From a virus, in the IMG/VR virus record IMGVR_UViG_3300027972_000001, positions 28,169-92,168 of that record: a DNA stretch of 64,000 bases; one strand, given 5' to 3'. A model generated the notes under the pieces. The model worked only from the letters and a program-made list of their open reading frames with translations, ran no database searches and was not told the origin of the DNA. Shown in pieces: positions 44,332 to 53,484 of the stretch. The stretch's first letter is position 1, and each line of letters begins with the position of its first letter. The translations under genes were made by a program, and so were the position numbers.

Positions 44332-44964
44332 TTATGCTCCAGTAGTAGTAAGCATCATATAATACTTAGTTGTACCAATTCTAATTCTAAGTGCATGAGT
44401 AGCAGCAGTAGCAGTATTTGCTTGAAATACTTTACCTGAAGCAACACTTAAACCTTGAATATCCATAATATATCCATTAGTATCAAAGTTAGCTATCCCA
44501 GCTCCCCAAGCATTAAGATTAATAAATGATACAGGAACAGTACTTGTAAATCCAGTAGGCATATTTAATTCACCTTCAAATACAGTATATGTTCCAGATC
44601 CACCTGCAGGATTAGTAGTTGGAAGATCAAGTTCTCCACAAATAGCACCAGCTAATCCAGTAACATAACCAGTAGTGGTAAAATCAACTTTACCAACAAC
44701 AGCATTTACCCATACTCCATTCTTAACAGCAGTAGTAAGAGTAAATCTAGCAGTTTCCATCATATTAACAGCAGAAACACCTGTTGTAGTTAATTTTACA
44801 TCAAGTGCTTTTATTAGACTGGCGGCTGTAATTGCCGTAGTAACTGCACGTTCACTAGCAGTTACGGTAATTGAACCCGTAGGAAAATAAGAATTCAAAA
44901 ACCTTACAATTTCAACAGTCTTTCTACGAATACTCGTAGTAACAGGACCAGATAAAATGTTCAT
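44332..44964 (-). CDS. small structural protein, beta-rich, 210 aa
   Basis: The composition (T, A, G, V-rich, almost no lysine) and the ending ALRIRIGTTKYYMMLTTTGA fit trimeric decoration or fibre-tip proteins often found in gut phages. An N-terminal helix (TTSIRRKTVEIVRFLNSYF) precedes a Thr/Ala-rich region (SERAVTTAITAASLIKALDV) and a beta domain. Codons are slightly richer in G and C than flanking genes, as for other abundant virion proteins here. It may decorate the capsid or bind surfaces. Confidence 0.5.
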   Translation of the reverse strand: MNILSGPVTTSIRRKTVEIVRFLNSYFPTGSITVTASERAVTTAITAASLIKALDVKLTTTGVSAVNMMETARFTLTTAVKNGVWVNAVVGKVDFTTTGYVTGLAGAICGELDLPTTNPAGGSGTYTVFEGELNMPTGFTSTVPVSFINLNAWGAGIANFDTNGYIMDIQGLSVASGKVFQANTATAATHALRIRIGTTKYYMMLTTTGA

Positions 44965-44976
44965 AATTTAATCATA

Positions 44977-45465
44977 TTATTTATTGTTAGTATTAGAAAT
45001 TTCCATTTTTAATTCAGTTTTAATTTCTTTACTAAATTTACTCCAAGCTGTATATCCTAATATAAATAAAACAACACAACTAATTATAATAACAGCAAGA
45101 CCAATTTTAGGATACTTTTTAACCATTTTGTATTCACTTAAATCTTCATGTATAAGAGCTATCTTTTCTTCAGTATCCCCTTTCTTTTCATCTATCTTCT
45201 TATCAAGTTCCTTAATTTTTTCAATTTGAGGACAAGTTATAATATGTTGAATACCAGCTTTTTCAAGGTCAGTTACTCTACCATTAGTCTTTTTAGTTTG
45301 TGCTTCAATTTCTTCTAAACAACTATCTTGTTTATCCATTCTCTCATGAATATTGATGAATTCAGCATTTATATGACTACTTAATCCACTAAGTTTTTCA
45401 GAAACAATTCCTAGTTTAGCTGTAAATAATTTATCAAGAAGATCAATATCATTAGAATCAATCAT
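44977..45465 (-). CDS. coiled-coil protein with C-terminal membrane anchor, 162 aa
   Basis: Long helical, charged N-terminal part (1-115, heptad-like, with C49 and C78), then one membrane helix at about 120-141 (GLAVIIISCVVLFILGYTAW), then a short charged tail. This topology resembles XhlA-type holin partners and other phage lysis accessory proteins. It lies beside the 125-aa multi-span membrane gene, so a two-gene lysis cassette is possible. No endolysin is seen in this window. Confidence 0.5.
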   Translation of the reverse strand: MIDSNDIDLLDKLFTAKLGIVSEKLSGLSSHINAEFINIHERMDKQDSCLEEIEAQTKKTNGRVTDLEKAGIQHIITCPQIEKIKELDKKIDEKKGDTEEKIALIHEDLSEYKMVKKYPKIGLAVIIISCVVLFILGYTAWSKFSKEIKTELKMEISNTNNK

Positions 45466-45497
45466 AATAGTTTGTTTTATAGGGTAATGTTAGTAAA

Positions 45498-45875
45498 TTA
45501 TAAATTTAATAGAAAAGATATTCCAACTATTCCACATATTGTTTTTATAAATAATAGATAATGCCAGGGTACTTTTTGTAGAAATTTATCATATAATTTA
45601 GTATTACCAATATATTCAAATTCTAAACCTCTTGTAATATTATAAATATAATCAAATATCAAAAACCTAACAAACACAAATCCTAATATTATTTTCCATA
45701 CTGGTATATCTATTGTATAAACTGTAATACCATAAGTCACATAAGCAACTGTAAAGATACCAACTAACTTACCAATAAACTCAATGACACCTGATATAGT
45801 CTTCTTACCTTTATCATAAAGACCATCAGCTATTGCTTCAAGGGCATTCCAAAGTATTGTGAAAATTAGTATCAT
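45498..45875 (-). CDS. small multi-span membrane protein, holin candidate, 125 aa
   Basis: Three clear hydrophobic helices at about 33-52, 60-80 and 104-124, with a possible fourth at the N-terminus. Size and topology fit a holin, which would permeabilise the inner membrane at lysis. A membrane-bound superinfection protein would look similar. The start overlaps the stop of the LamG gene (ATGA). The next gene downstream encodes a coiled-coil membrane-anchored protein. Confidence 0.5.
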   Translation of the reverse strand: MILIFTILWNALEAIADGLYDKGKKTISGVIEFIGKLVGIFTVAYVTYGITVYTIDIPVWKIILGFVFVRFLIFDYIYNITRGLEFEYIGNTKLYDKFLQKVPWHYLLFIKTICGIVGISFLLNL

Positions 45876-48607
45876 ACTTCAATTCCTTCTTTTAAAACAA
45901 AATTAGTAACTCTATCTCCTGCACCAGTTGATTGAACAAGTATATATTCAGACGTAGTATATGTATTATCAGTAACAGGATTAGTACCACTACCACCTAC
46001 AACAGAAATTGTAATCCATGTGTTATTACCACCTTTTATATATGCAGTCCAAACTCCGGCAAGAGAACGTGTTATCTTAATTCTATACCAATTATTAATA
46101 TTTAGATATGAAGCTACTGTTGAAATTAATGTGCTAGGTGTTGCCAAATTATGTTTACTAAATTCAAACTTTTCTGCACTAGTGTAATACACACGATAAG
46201 CACCTATGGCACTATCAGGAACTTTAGTATTTGAATTAATTAAATAAATAAGTAATGCATTACTATCAGCACCTTTATACCAATCAAATTCCCATGTACC
46301 ATATGCCTGTTTACTTGGTATTGCAATAATACCAGCAGTAACACATTCAAGATACTTAGTACCATTGGTAAAGGTTGGAAGAGGGGGAATTTCTTCTAAT
46401 ACACAATCCGCTATATAAAATATATCTCCAACAACTCCAGTAGCCATATAAAAATAATAATTATCATCAGATAGATTATTACAACTAAACTCGAAAGATG
46501 AAGATTGCCAATAATCTGCTTCTGTAACATAAGGAGTTAGGGGTACTCCAGTAGATACTCTTAATCCAGGAGTACCTAAATTAGATGCTGTAGGAATATA
46601 ATATTTACATTTAAGTCTATATCTCTTTCCTACAGTCATTTTATCTGTTTGATATATATATATTGTGGATGCACCAGTTACTGTGCATTTACATACATTA
46701 TTAACACCTTCAAAAGAAGATAAATACGCTGCAGTACAATCAGAAACACTCCAGCCAGTAGTATCTCCTGTAGAAAAATTACCATTTGTTAATTTATTTC
46801 CTAATGATGTTTGATGTTCACCAATCTTAAATGAACCAGACTGACGTGTCCATCCACTCGGAACCTTACTAACACCATCAGCACCTTCATCTTTAAACGA
46901 TTCTTGAAGTGTAATACGTTTAGCAAAAGAGTTATGCCAGTTCTTAATTTCTTGTGCAGTTAGAGTTCTATTGTATGCTTTAAAATCCTCAGAAATATTT
47001 GGTGTACTTGTATAAGTAGTACCCCCACGAGTAAAGAAACCAATTATAGTAAGGTTACCAGCAGGCAAAGATGCTAATAAACAACTATTAGTTTGCAATA
47101 CTCCATCAACATAAAAATATATTCTTGTTCCATCACTAACAAAAGCCAAATTGACAAATCTGTTAAGAGGTAATGATACATCTAAAGTGGTGTCTACAGT
47201 AGATGATCCACCAGATGACCTAAATCTAATGATATTAGATGCAGCAACATTACAATATCCCGAAGAAGTTATTTGATGTAGATATCCTGTTGCTGTTGTA
47301 CCTGTGAATTTAAATCTATGAAGAACTGTAGATGGTTTAAATAAATCACCAATACCAGATGCTACAGAAATAGTTGAACCAATATCTCCTTTAGTTTGTA
47401 ATCCTTCTTTACATGAAACAACACTACCAACTAATGTTCCATTCTTACCATTCCCACTAATATCAACCAATGTATTACCATTAGGAATAAAATTATATGC
47501 GGCTACAAGACCAGATACTTCTTCAATGACCCACTGATCAATATATATAACTTCACCTGCAGACATGTTATTACCTTTAATATAACACCCAGTTGTACTA
47601 GCTGCAGCTTCTGTAATATTAAACCATTGATAAGAAGTAGTTAGTGTTAAAGTGGTTGTATTTGTTAAATATACAAGTAAACTTGGATTGCCTGAATTTA
47701 ATTTTGCTCTAATGCTTACTCTATACTTTTTACCAATAGTTAGATCACGATCTAAATCATAAGAATCTCGAAATAAAGTATAAGCACCTAAAGTATTATC
47801 AACAAATGTTACCTTTAAAGCATAACCATTTAATGCATCAGCATCTGTAACTCTTTCTATTGTATTATTACCATAAACTGTCCAACTTTCTGTATCACTA
47901 ATAAAAGCACCTTTTCCAGCATCAACAATATTGGTATATACATTCTCCTTCTCCATACTCAAATCAGTAGGTTTCATTGCCTGATAGTCTGGAGTCTTAC
48001 AATCTTCTATAGGATAAGAGTTGAGAAAGTCTTTGTATGCTTGTGAACGTTCTTGTTCTGTTAGTATATGGTTATAGCAAGTAATTCTAGATATAAATCC
48101 AGCACATCCTGCCTCTGTTGGAGCCATAGCACCTAGTGTTGAAAATGAAAAATCATTATTCGTTACATAAGTATTTGAACCTAAACTAATTTGATCAATA
48201 AAAGTTTCAACATTTAAACCATTTCTAACAATTATTAATTGATGCCAATTATTGTCAAAAGAATAGGTTTTAAATTTTGCTTCTGTATTAATTGTATAAT
48301 AAATAGAACCCCATCCTCTGAATGATAAATAATCTGCCGAACCTACAACACCTAATATACCATAATGAGTACTAACACCTTTAGTTTTAGAGTCTTTTTT
48401 AACATTAATAATAATGGTATGAATTGTACCTAAATTTAATTCTGGATAAACAATGTTGGAATCGGAAGCAACTGTTGGAATATAAATCGCTAACCCATTT
48501 TCCTTTTTATTAAAAGTAGCAATACCATTAGTATTAGTGCCAATTACACCAGATACTTTCTCAACCAAACTACCAGTCCTAAAATCAACATCAAATATCT
48601 TAGCCAT
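45872..48607 (-). CDS. LamG/carbohydrate-binding-like virion protein, 911 aa
   Basis: Four beta-sandwich modules alternate. A LamG-like domain (about 1-195) ends ITCYNHILTEQERSQAY. A CBM4/9-like module (about 215-375) has LTIGKKYRVSIRAKL. A second LamG-like domain (about 378-575) has AYNFIPNGNTLVDISGNGKNG and ends DFKAYNRTLTAQEIKNW. A second CBM-like module (about 600-735) begins LTNGNFSTGDTTGWSV. A final jelly-roll follows (about 745-905). Such arrays bind sugars, so the product is probably a host-surface adhesin on the particle. Its gene overlaps the upstream paralogue-like gene by one base. Confidence 0.7.
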   Translation of the reverse strand: MAKIFDVDFRTGSLVEKVSGVIGTNTNGIATFNKKENGLAIYIPTVASDSNIVYPELNLGTIHTIIINVKKDSKTKGVSTHYGILGVVGSADYLSFRGWGSIYYTINTEAKFKTYSFDNNWHQLIIVRNGLNVETFIDQISLGSNTYVTNNDFSFSTLGAMAPTEAGCAGFISRITCYNHILTEQERSQAYKDFLNSYPIEDCKTPDYQAMKPTDLSMEKENVYTNIVDAGKGAFISDTESWTVYGNNTIERVTDADALNGYALKVTFVDNTLGAYTLFRDSYDLDRDLTIGKKYRVSIRAKLNSGNPSLLVYLTNTTTLTLTTSYQWFNITEAAASTTGCYIKGNNMSAGEVIYIDQWVIEEVSGLVAAYNFIPNGNTLVDISGNGKNGTLVGSVVSCKEGLQTKGDIGSTISVASGIGDLFKPSTVLHRFKFTGTTATGYLHQITSSGYCNVAASNIIRFRSSGGSSTVDTTLDVSLPLNRFVNLAFVSDGTRIYFYVDGVLQTNSCLLASLPAGNLTIIGFFTRGGTTYTSTPNISEDFKAYNRTLTAQEIKNWHNSFAKRITLQESFKDEGADGVSKVPSGWTRQSGSFKIGEHQTSLGNKLTNGNFSTGDTTGWSVSDCTAAYLSSFEGVNNVCKCTVTGASTIYIYQTDKMTVGKRYRLKCKYYIPTASNLGTPGLRVSTGVPLTPYVTEADYWQSSSFEFSCNNLSDDNYYFYMATGVVGDIFYIADCVLEEIPPLPTFTNGTKYLECVTAGIIAIPSKQAYGTWEFDWYKGADSNALLIYLINSNTKVPDSAIGAYRVYYTSAEKFEFSKHNLATPSTLISTVASYLNINNWYRIKITRSLAGVWTAYIKGGNNTWITISVVGGSGTNPVTDNTYTTSEYILVQSTGAGDRVTNFVLKEGIEV

Positions 48608-50607
48608 TACACTCCATATTTAGTTCTCTCCGAAGAGAATATTTCACTAATCTCATTTACTGAAAGGATACCATCAATGATACGAACTTTGTCTATTAGG
48701 CCATTAAAGAATGTACTATTTGCATCTCCTCGTCTACCAATTCCTATGTTAGTGGTTCCAGCCACAGGAGTACCACTAGATTGATTGGCTGTACCAGACA
48801 AAACTCCATCTATATAAAAATTAGTAACTCCTGTTGAAGTTCTAGAAATAACCATTAATTTCCATTTAGCTCTTGGAAGAAGAACTGCAGCACTTTGAGC
48901 ATATGTTGAATTATTTGATGTTAACCAACAAGAAGCAGATTTATTTTCATCAATTTGCAGTTGACCATTCCTAAATACGATAAAGTCATTTCCTGTAGAT
49001 GCATCTGGATAAAATTTGCTCCAATAACAAAATGTTTTATCTCCTATTAAATTATCGTAAGCTCCACAATCTATCTTAGATGTAAGACCATTAAACAACA
49101 TAGCAATAATGTCTCCGTCTTTTACTAAAGATGTTGCAGTATTAACTACTAAAGGAATAATTTCGTATATTCTTATATCGCTGAAGTCACAATAAGGACT
49201 TGTTCCGCCACAATAAAAATAGTTAGTTCCTGCTGCAACAATAGTTTCGGTATAAGTACCATTAGCTGTTCTTTCTGCTCCAGCCCCTGTTCCGCCACAA
49301 GCTATTTTTGCTATTCCTGATACATAATTACTAATTGTGTATGTTACCTTATATGTTCTTCCTATTATTGTTGTACCTGCTGTTGTATAAGAGCTAGAGG
49401 CTTGACCCGTAGCATGTATTTTTCCATTCGATATTGTCCACCCAGCTCCTTTAGTCCAGCCGCTGTCTGCCGAAAATAGCCCAAGCCCTTGTAAAACTTC
49501 GTAGTTAATATATTGTTCGCCACTAAATTTGTTTTTTATTACTCCAGAACATGCACAAACATCAAGGATAGAACGTGTACGATTAACTAAGACTTCTTTG
49601 ATTGACACATTGTCGATGTATCCTGGCGTAGAACTTGCCGTTTGTCCATATATAGACAGTCCATTTGTTCCCCCTGTAAAAGAAGCTGGTGTATCAACTA
49701 AGAACGAATAAGAACCTGTTGTGTATAATGCTCCTACTATTATAGGAGTGCCACCAACATAATTTAAAAAATAAAAAAAGGTATTTGTTTCGGATATAAT
49801 ATCAAAACTTATTCGATATCTAGTAGATACCTTCCAAGTCATTGTATTTTGTCGTATATATTGAAGATTATTTACATCATCATAATACGCCCTACCGTTT
49901 AATATGGTCCAGCTTGCTTGCTTTTCCCAAGTAGCCTCGCTATCGAACCCTCCATTAACAACTAACTCAGGACCTAGCTGCTCTTCTTTATCTAATTGAA
50001 CATCTCTATACATAGAGTTATTAAATATATTTGAGACTTCTTCAACTGTAAGAGCATCTTTATAAATTTCGAATAAAGAAATTGAACCATTCAATGTATT
50101 AGAACCTCCAACATTGCCTAAGTAAACTGTATTCTTTGAAGTAAGCTTAAGACCTGTTGAAATAGAGGCAATTAAAACGTTGTCAACATATAATGTAATT
50201 GTTGAAGCAGATTTTGTCCAAACTACGTCGTGCCAAACACCAACTACTATAGGAGTTGTAGAATAAATGTTAAAAGAATTAAAAGCAATAGCCCAATTTA
50301 AATCTGCAAGTTGATCTGGCATAATTGCCAAATTCCAATTTCCAGAACCTATTACTCCTGAGCCATGAATAAGCGTATTAAACTTAACCTTAAATCTAAG
50401 AGAAAAAGTTGTTTTATAGAAAGAATAATTTAAATAATCTGGTATCTGAATTCTACTATTAATTGTGCCGTTGAATATAGCGCTACCATCGACAATGGTA
50501 GATTGAGTACCCAATGTAAAACCTTTGCTTCTTACAGATGCCTCGTCGTTGAAGGTCTCTCTAAAAACACACTTACGGTCAAGACTATATGTGGATTCTC
50601 GACGCAT
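48607..50607 (-). CDS. LamG/carbohydrate-binding-like virion protein, 666 aa
   Basis: The module order mirrors its neighbour. LamG-like domain (about 15-195) with HDVVWTKSASTITLYVDN and FEIYKDALTVEEVSNIF; CBM4/9-like module (about 210-340, LVVNGGFDSEATWEKQ); a second CBM-like module (about 375-485, WTKGAGWTISNGKIHATG); a final LamG-like domain (about 505-660) ending DKVRIIDGILSVNEISEIF. Probably an adhesin or receptor-binding subunit recognising surface glycans of the host. The DNA is visibly richer in G and C, and codons differ from the flanking virion genes, suggesting exchange between phages. Confidence 0.7.
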   Translation of the reverse strand: MRRESTYSLDRKCVFRETFNDEASVRSKGFTLGTQSTIVDGSAIFNGTINSRIQIPDYLNYSFYKTTFSLRFKVKFNTLIHGSGVIGSGNWNLAIMPDQLADLNWAIAFNSFNIYSTTPIVVGVWHDVVWTKSASTITLYVDNVLIASISTGLKLTSKNTVYLGNVGGSNTLNGSISLFEIYKDALTVEEVSNIFNNSMYRDVQLDKEEQLGPELVVNGGFDSEATWEKQASWTILNGRAYYDDVNNLQYIRQNTMTWKVSTRYRISFDIISETNTFFYFLNYVGGTPIIVGALYTTGSYSFLVDTPASFTGGTNGLSIYGQTASSTPGYIDNVSIKEVLVNRTRSILDVCACSGVIKNKFSGEQYINYEVLQGLGLFSADSGWTKGAGWTISNGKIHATGQASSSYTTAGTTIIGRTYKVTYTISNYVSGIAKIACGGTGAGAERTANGTYTETIVAAGTNYFYCGGTSPYCDFSDIRIYEIIPLVVNTATSLVKDGDIIAMLFNGLTSKIDCGAYDNLIGDKTFCYWSKFYPDASTGNDFIVFRNGQLQIDENKSASCWLTSNNSTYAQSAAVLLPRAKWKLMVISRTSTGVTNFYIDGVLSGTANQSSGTPVAGTTNIGIGRRGDANSTFFNGLIDKVRIIDGILSVNEISEIFSSERTKYGV

Positions 50608-51422
50608 TAAGCTACATATTTATGTGCTGAAATGAAATAACTAACATCGTTTGTTCCTGCAGCTGCCCAGCCTCTTGTCCACATAGCTTTTGTGACAGCA
50701 AAACGTGGGCAGTTTATAGGAATACAAATATTATCGCTTGTTACTGCAGCTTTTGAAACTACTGTTTCTGTAAGAAGTGTTGGATTTGTGATCGGATGGA
50801 AATTACAAGTTCCATTTCCCCCTCCAAGTGTTACTGCAGAGCCTCCACTTGTTAACGATACTTGGAAATTATTGCCAGATACGCCGACAACGTAGTAAAC
50901 TGTGTAAGCATTGACGCCTGTTGTTGTAGCTATAGTATTCAGAACGATACGCATACCATCTGTAAGTCCATGACCTACTTTTGTGAATAAATCTCCAGCA
51001 TCTGTTAATGTCACAGATGTAACCTGAGTTCCAATGTCACCTGTATAAAATTCAAGAATACTTACTCTGTTAGCTGTGCCTACTGCAGTAACATAAAGTT
51101 TATTCAAGTCAACTTTTAAGTTGCTTCCTCCTTCTGGAAATGCACCTCCAAGATACTGCTCATTTCCCCAAGCACCACTACCACAAGGAGTTATTATTGG
51201 AGTCGTTGCTTTCCTAGTTAAGACGCCATTTGCAGCACTTAATCCATAGACTTCTTCAGCACTATGAAAATGCTTTTCAATCTCATGAACCTTATATGCT
51301 AAAGAATCGGCCACACCAGCTAAACCACTAACTGCAGCACCATCAATCTTAAGCGTATGCCCACTAATTGTGTTTACAACTGTCTGAATAGCGGACTCTA
51401 TTGTTTGTGTAAACCAACCCAT
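50607..51422 (-). CDS. appendage or fibre protein, 271 aa
   Basis: The N-terminal 60 residues are helical (MGWFTQTIESAIQTVVN... LAYKVHEIEKHFHSAE). The remainder is beta-rich with GVNAYTVYYVVGVSGNNFQVSLTSGGSAVTL, an Ig-like block frequent in phage structural proteins. The C-terminal third has TSDNICIPINCPRFAV. The GC content is higher than the window average, like the neighbouring 152- and 666-aa genes. It likely links the adhesins to the particle; that is inferred from order only. Confidence 0.55.
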   Translation of the reverse strand: MGWFTQTIESAIQTVVNTISGHTLKIDGAAVSGLAGVADSLAYKVHEIEKHFHSAEEVYGLSAANGVLTRKATTPIITPCGSGAWGNEQYLGGAFPEGGSNLKVDLNKLYVTAVGTANRVSILEFYTGDIGTQVTSVTLTDAGDLFTKVGHGLTDGMRIVLNTIATTTGVNAYTVYYVVGVSGNNFQVSLTSGGSAVTLGGGNGTCNFHPITNPTLLTETVVSKAAVTSDNICIPINCPRFAVTKAMWTRGWAAAGTNDVSYFISAHKYVA

Positions 51423-51425
51423 GAC

Positions 51426-51884
51426 TTATAGTATTATTTGTGATTTATAAAAAGCAAAAGTACCTGTCCCATCAAACTTTGACCATTTCATCATAGCACT
51501 TACTATAGCTGTAACCTGGCCAGCTGTGAAATCATCAAATAATGGAGCAATAGTTGTCCCAAGAGCTGTCTGTGTAGCCGGAGGAGTATTCATTACTGCA
51601 GGAGTTGTTATGTTGCCATCCCCATCAAGAACCGCAGGAGTTATAACAACTTCACCTCGCATATAAGCTCTCGCTGTAGCCTGCATATTATCTATTAATT
51701 CAAATAAGTAATTAACGAACTCCAATGGAAGCTTCAATTCTGTTGCAACATGGGCTGCCGGCTTAGCCATTATAAAATGGTTAAGTATGTCTGTCTTCTG
51801 CTGTGAAGAAAGAGTTGCTATTTTCTCCTTTATAGTTGGTTCCACTACTGGAGTCGGTTGTGTAAAACAATAAAATCCTGCCAT
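51426..51884 (-). CDS. hypothetical appendage-module protein, 152 aa
   Basis: Starts MAGFYCFTQPTPVVEP. Mostly helical, with a Pro/Thr/Ala-rich middle (VVITPAVLDGDGNITTPAVMN) and a C-terminal helix. No family is recognised. It belongs to the higher-GC module, only 2-3 nt from both neighbours, and may be a small connector or assembly factor for the fibres. Confidence 0.5.
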   Translation of the reverse strand: MAGFYCFTQPTPVVEPTIKEKIATLSSQQKTDILNHFIMAKPAAHVATELKLPLEFVNYLFELIDNMQATARAYMRGEVVITPAVLDGDGNITTPAVMNTPPATQTALGTTIAPLFDDFTAGQVTAIVSAMMKWSKFDGTGTFAFYKSQIIL

Positions 51885-51886
51885 GA

Positions 51887-53470
51887 CTATGAAGATTTTT
51901 TGATGAATACTGTGTATGTGTTTGTTGCAGCTGTCGCAACGCTACTTTCCTGAACAAGCTTCAGCATATATTTAAGCATTGTTGTCGGTGTGTCAATAGT
52001 TATTATGCCTTCTGAAACAACTCCTACGGCTGTTGCAATACCGGCCGAATTTCCAAATATCTCAAGAGACATATCAACCCAGTTTGTGTCTGCATCAGGA
52101 GTAGCAGAAGCATCAAGAGTTCCATAAATCTTAAGATAAGAATTACAATTAGTTGTTGGAGAAAGCCTATAGTGAAGTGTCAAGAAATTATAACCTTCCA
52201 TTGGAATCTCATAACGCCTGACTGCAGGCAAAGAATAAGCTTTAGACTGCCATGTTGCAGACCCAGAAAGAGTAGCTGTTGAAATATTCGTAGCGAGATC
52301 AACTGCTGTAATTAAAGCTGACTGATTATCGGCTGTCTGCCAAGCTGTGTAACCAACTGCATGAGTAGATATAGCAAATGCTCCATCAGCATCAACTATA
52401 TCATCTGTATCACCTCCAGCATCTCCTGTCGCTTTGTAGCCAAGCAAGTTTGTTTCTGAAATTAGTGTTTCTACTCCTGTATAATGACCATAATCAGGAT
52501 TCTGAACAACGACTTGCTGACTATCTAACGATATATCATACGCTTTATCAGGACCTATAAGAGAAATATAGACTTCATCTCCTGTAGCAAAATTAGTTAC
52601 ACCACCTAGAGTAATAACTCCACCAGATACACTTACTGTACTTGGCAAAAGTGTAGTAATAACATTAGTAGTAACTACTTTCTTTTTAATACTGCCTAAT
52701 ACTACATGACCGGCTTCCAATGTAAATGGTAAACCAGTAATAGTAATATTTGTAGTGCCATTGGTAATAGTAGCCACGAAGTCACCAGACATATTAGTAT
52801 ATACAATACTACCACCACCAGCACCACCTGCACCACTAGATGCAGGTCTAGGAATATTAGTAAATATTATAATAGTATCAGTATTTACAAAAGCAGCGCC
52901 AGTTACAGTTAATACAGCACCACTCATTGACATTGTTGTATCATTTCTATGATATTCTGCTACTACAGCACCAGAAGTATCAATTTGTCTAATACTTTCT
53001 ATATCACCGTTATATATAGCAGTAATTGCTCCAGGAAAAGCACTTAATGTAACTTGTGTTGCAGCAGTATAAGTAACAAGGAAATCTCCACCATTTGTTC
53101 CAGATGTTTTTCCAATATAACAATCTGATGTAATAGAACTTGTAGTAACATCTACATCAGCAGCAGTTGCTGGAATATTAGTATAAACAACTAGTACATC
53201 TGTAACAGCAAATGAAGCACCTTCTACAGTTATTACATTAGTAGCAACCGTTATCTTGTTATTAATTCTATTAAAAACTTTAATAACATGACCAGCATTA
53301 TCCATCTGTCTAATTGCCTCTATATCTTTATCAGTAATAGAAAGCAATCCAACAGGTAATCCACTTAATGTTATAGTGGTAGCTCCACTACGAGTAGTAA
53401 TAAAATTACCATTCGTCGGTTTACCTATATAACAATTAGTAGTAGTTTTGTTGTCATTAAAATAGTTCAT
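51887..53470 (-). CDS. repeat-containing fibre/appendage protein, 527 aa, compositional mosaic
   Basis: Residues 11-100 and 115-207 are clear internal repeats (NCYIGK...DIEAIRQ...YTNIP and DCYIGK...DIESIRQ...FTNIP). A glycine linker (SSGAGGAGGGS, 211-221) follows, then a third, more distant copy (228-310). The last 215 residues differ and end in a beta-rich domain (FLTLHYRLSPTTNCNSYLKIYG). The DNA of the first 310 codons is AT-rich like the head genes; the rest is richer in G and C like the appendage genes downstream. The protein probably anchors in the particle by its repeats and carries an exchangeable C-terminal part. Stop is TAG. Confidence 0.6.
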   Translation of the reverse strand: MNYFNDNKTTTNCYIGKPTNGNFITTRSGATTITLSGLPVGLLSITDKDIEAIRQMDNAGHVIKVFNRINNKITVATNVITVEGASFAVTDVLVVYTNIPATAADVDVTTSSITSDCYIGKTSGTNGGDFLVTYTAATQVTLSAFPGAITAIYNGDIESIRQIDTSGAVVAEYHRNDTTMSMSGAVLTVTGAAFVNTDTIIIFTNIPRPASSGAGGAGGGSIVYTNMSGDFVATITNGTTNITITGLPFTLEAGHVVLGSIKKKVVTTNVITTLLPSTVSVSGGVITLGGVTNFATGDEVYISLIGPDKAYDISLDSQQVVVQNPDYGHYTGVETLISETNLLGYKATGDAGGDTDDIVDADGAFAISTHAVGYTAWQTADNQSALITAVDLATNISTATLSGSATWQSKAYSLPAVRRYEIPMEGYNFLTLHYRLSPTTNCNSYLKIYGTLDASATPDADTNWVDMSLEIFGNSAGIATAVGVVSEGIITIDTPTTMLKYMLKLVQESSVATAATNTYTVFIKKSS

Positions 53471-53484
53471 ATATTAATTTTATT

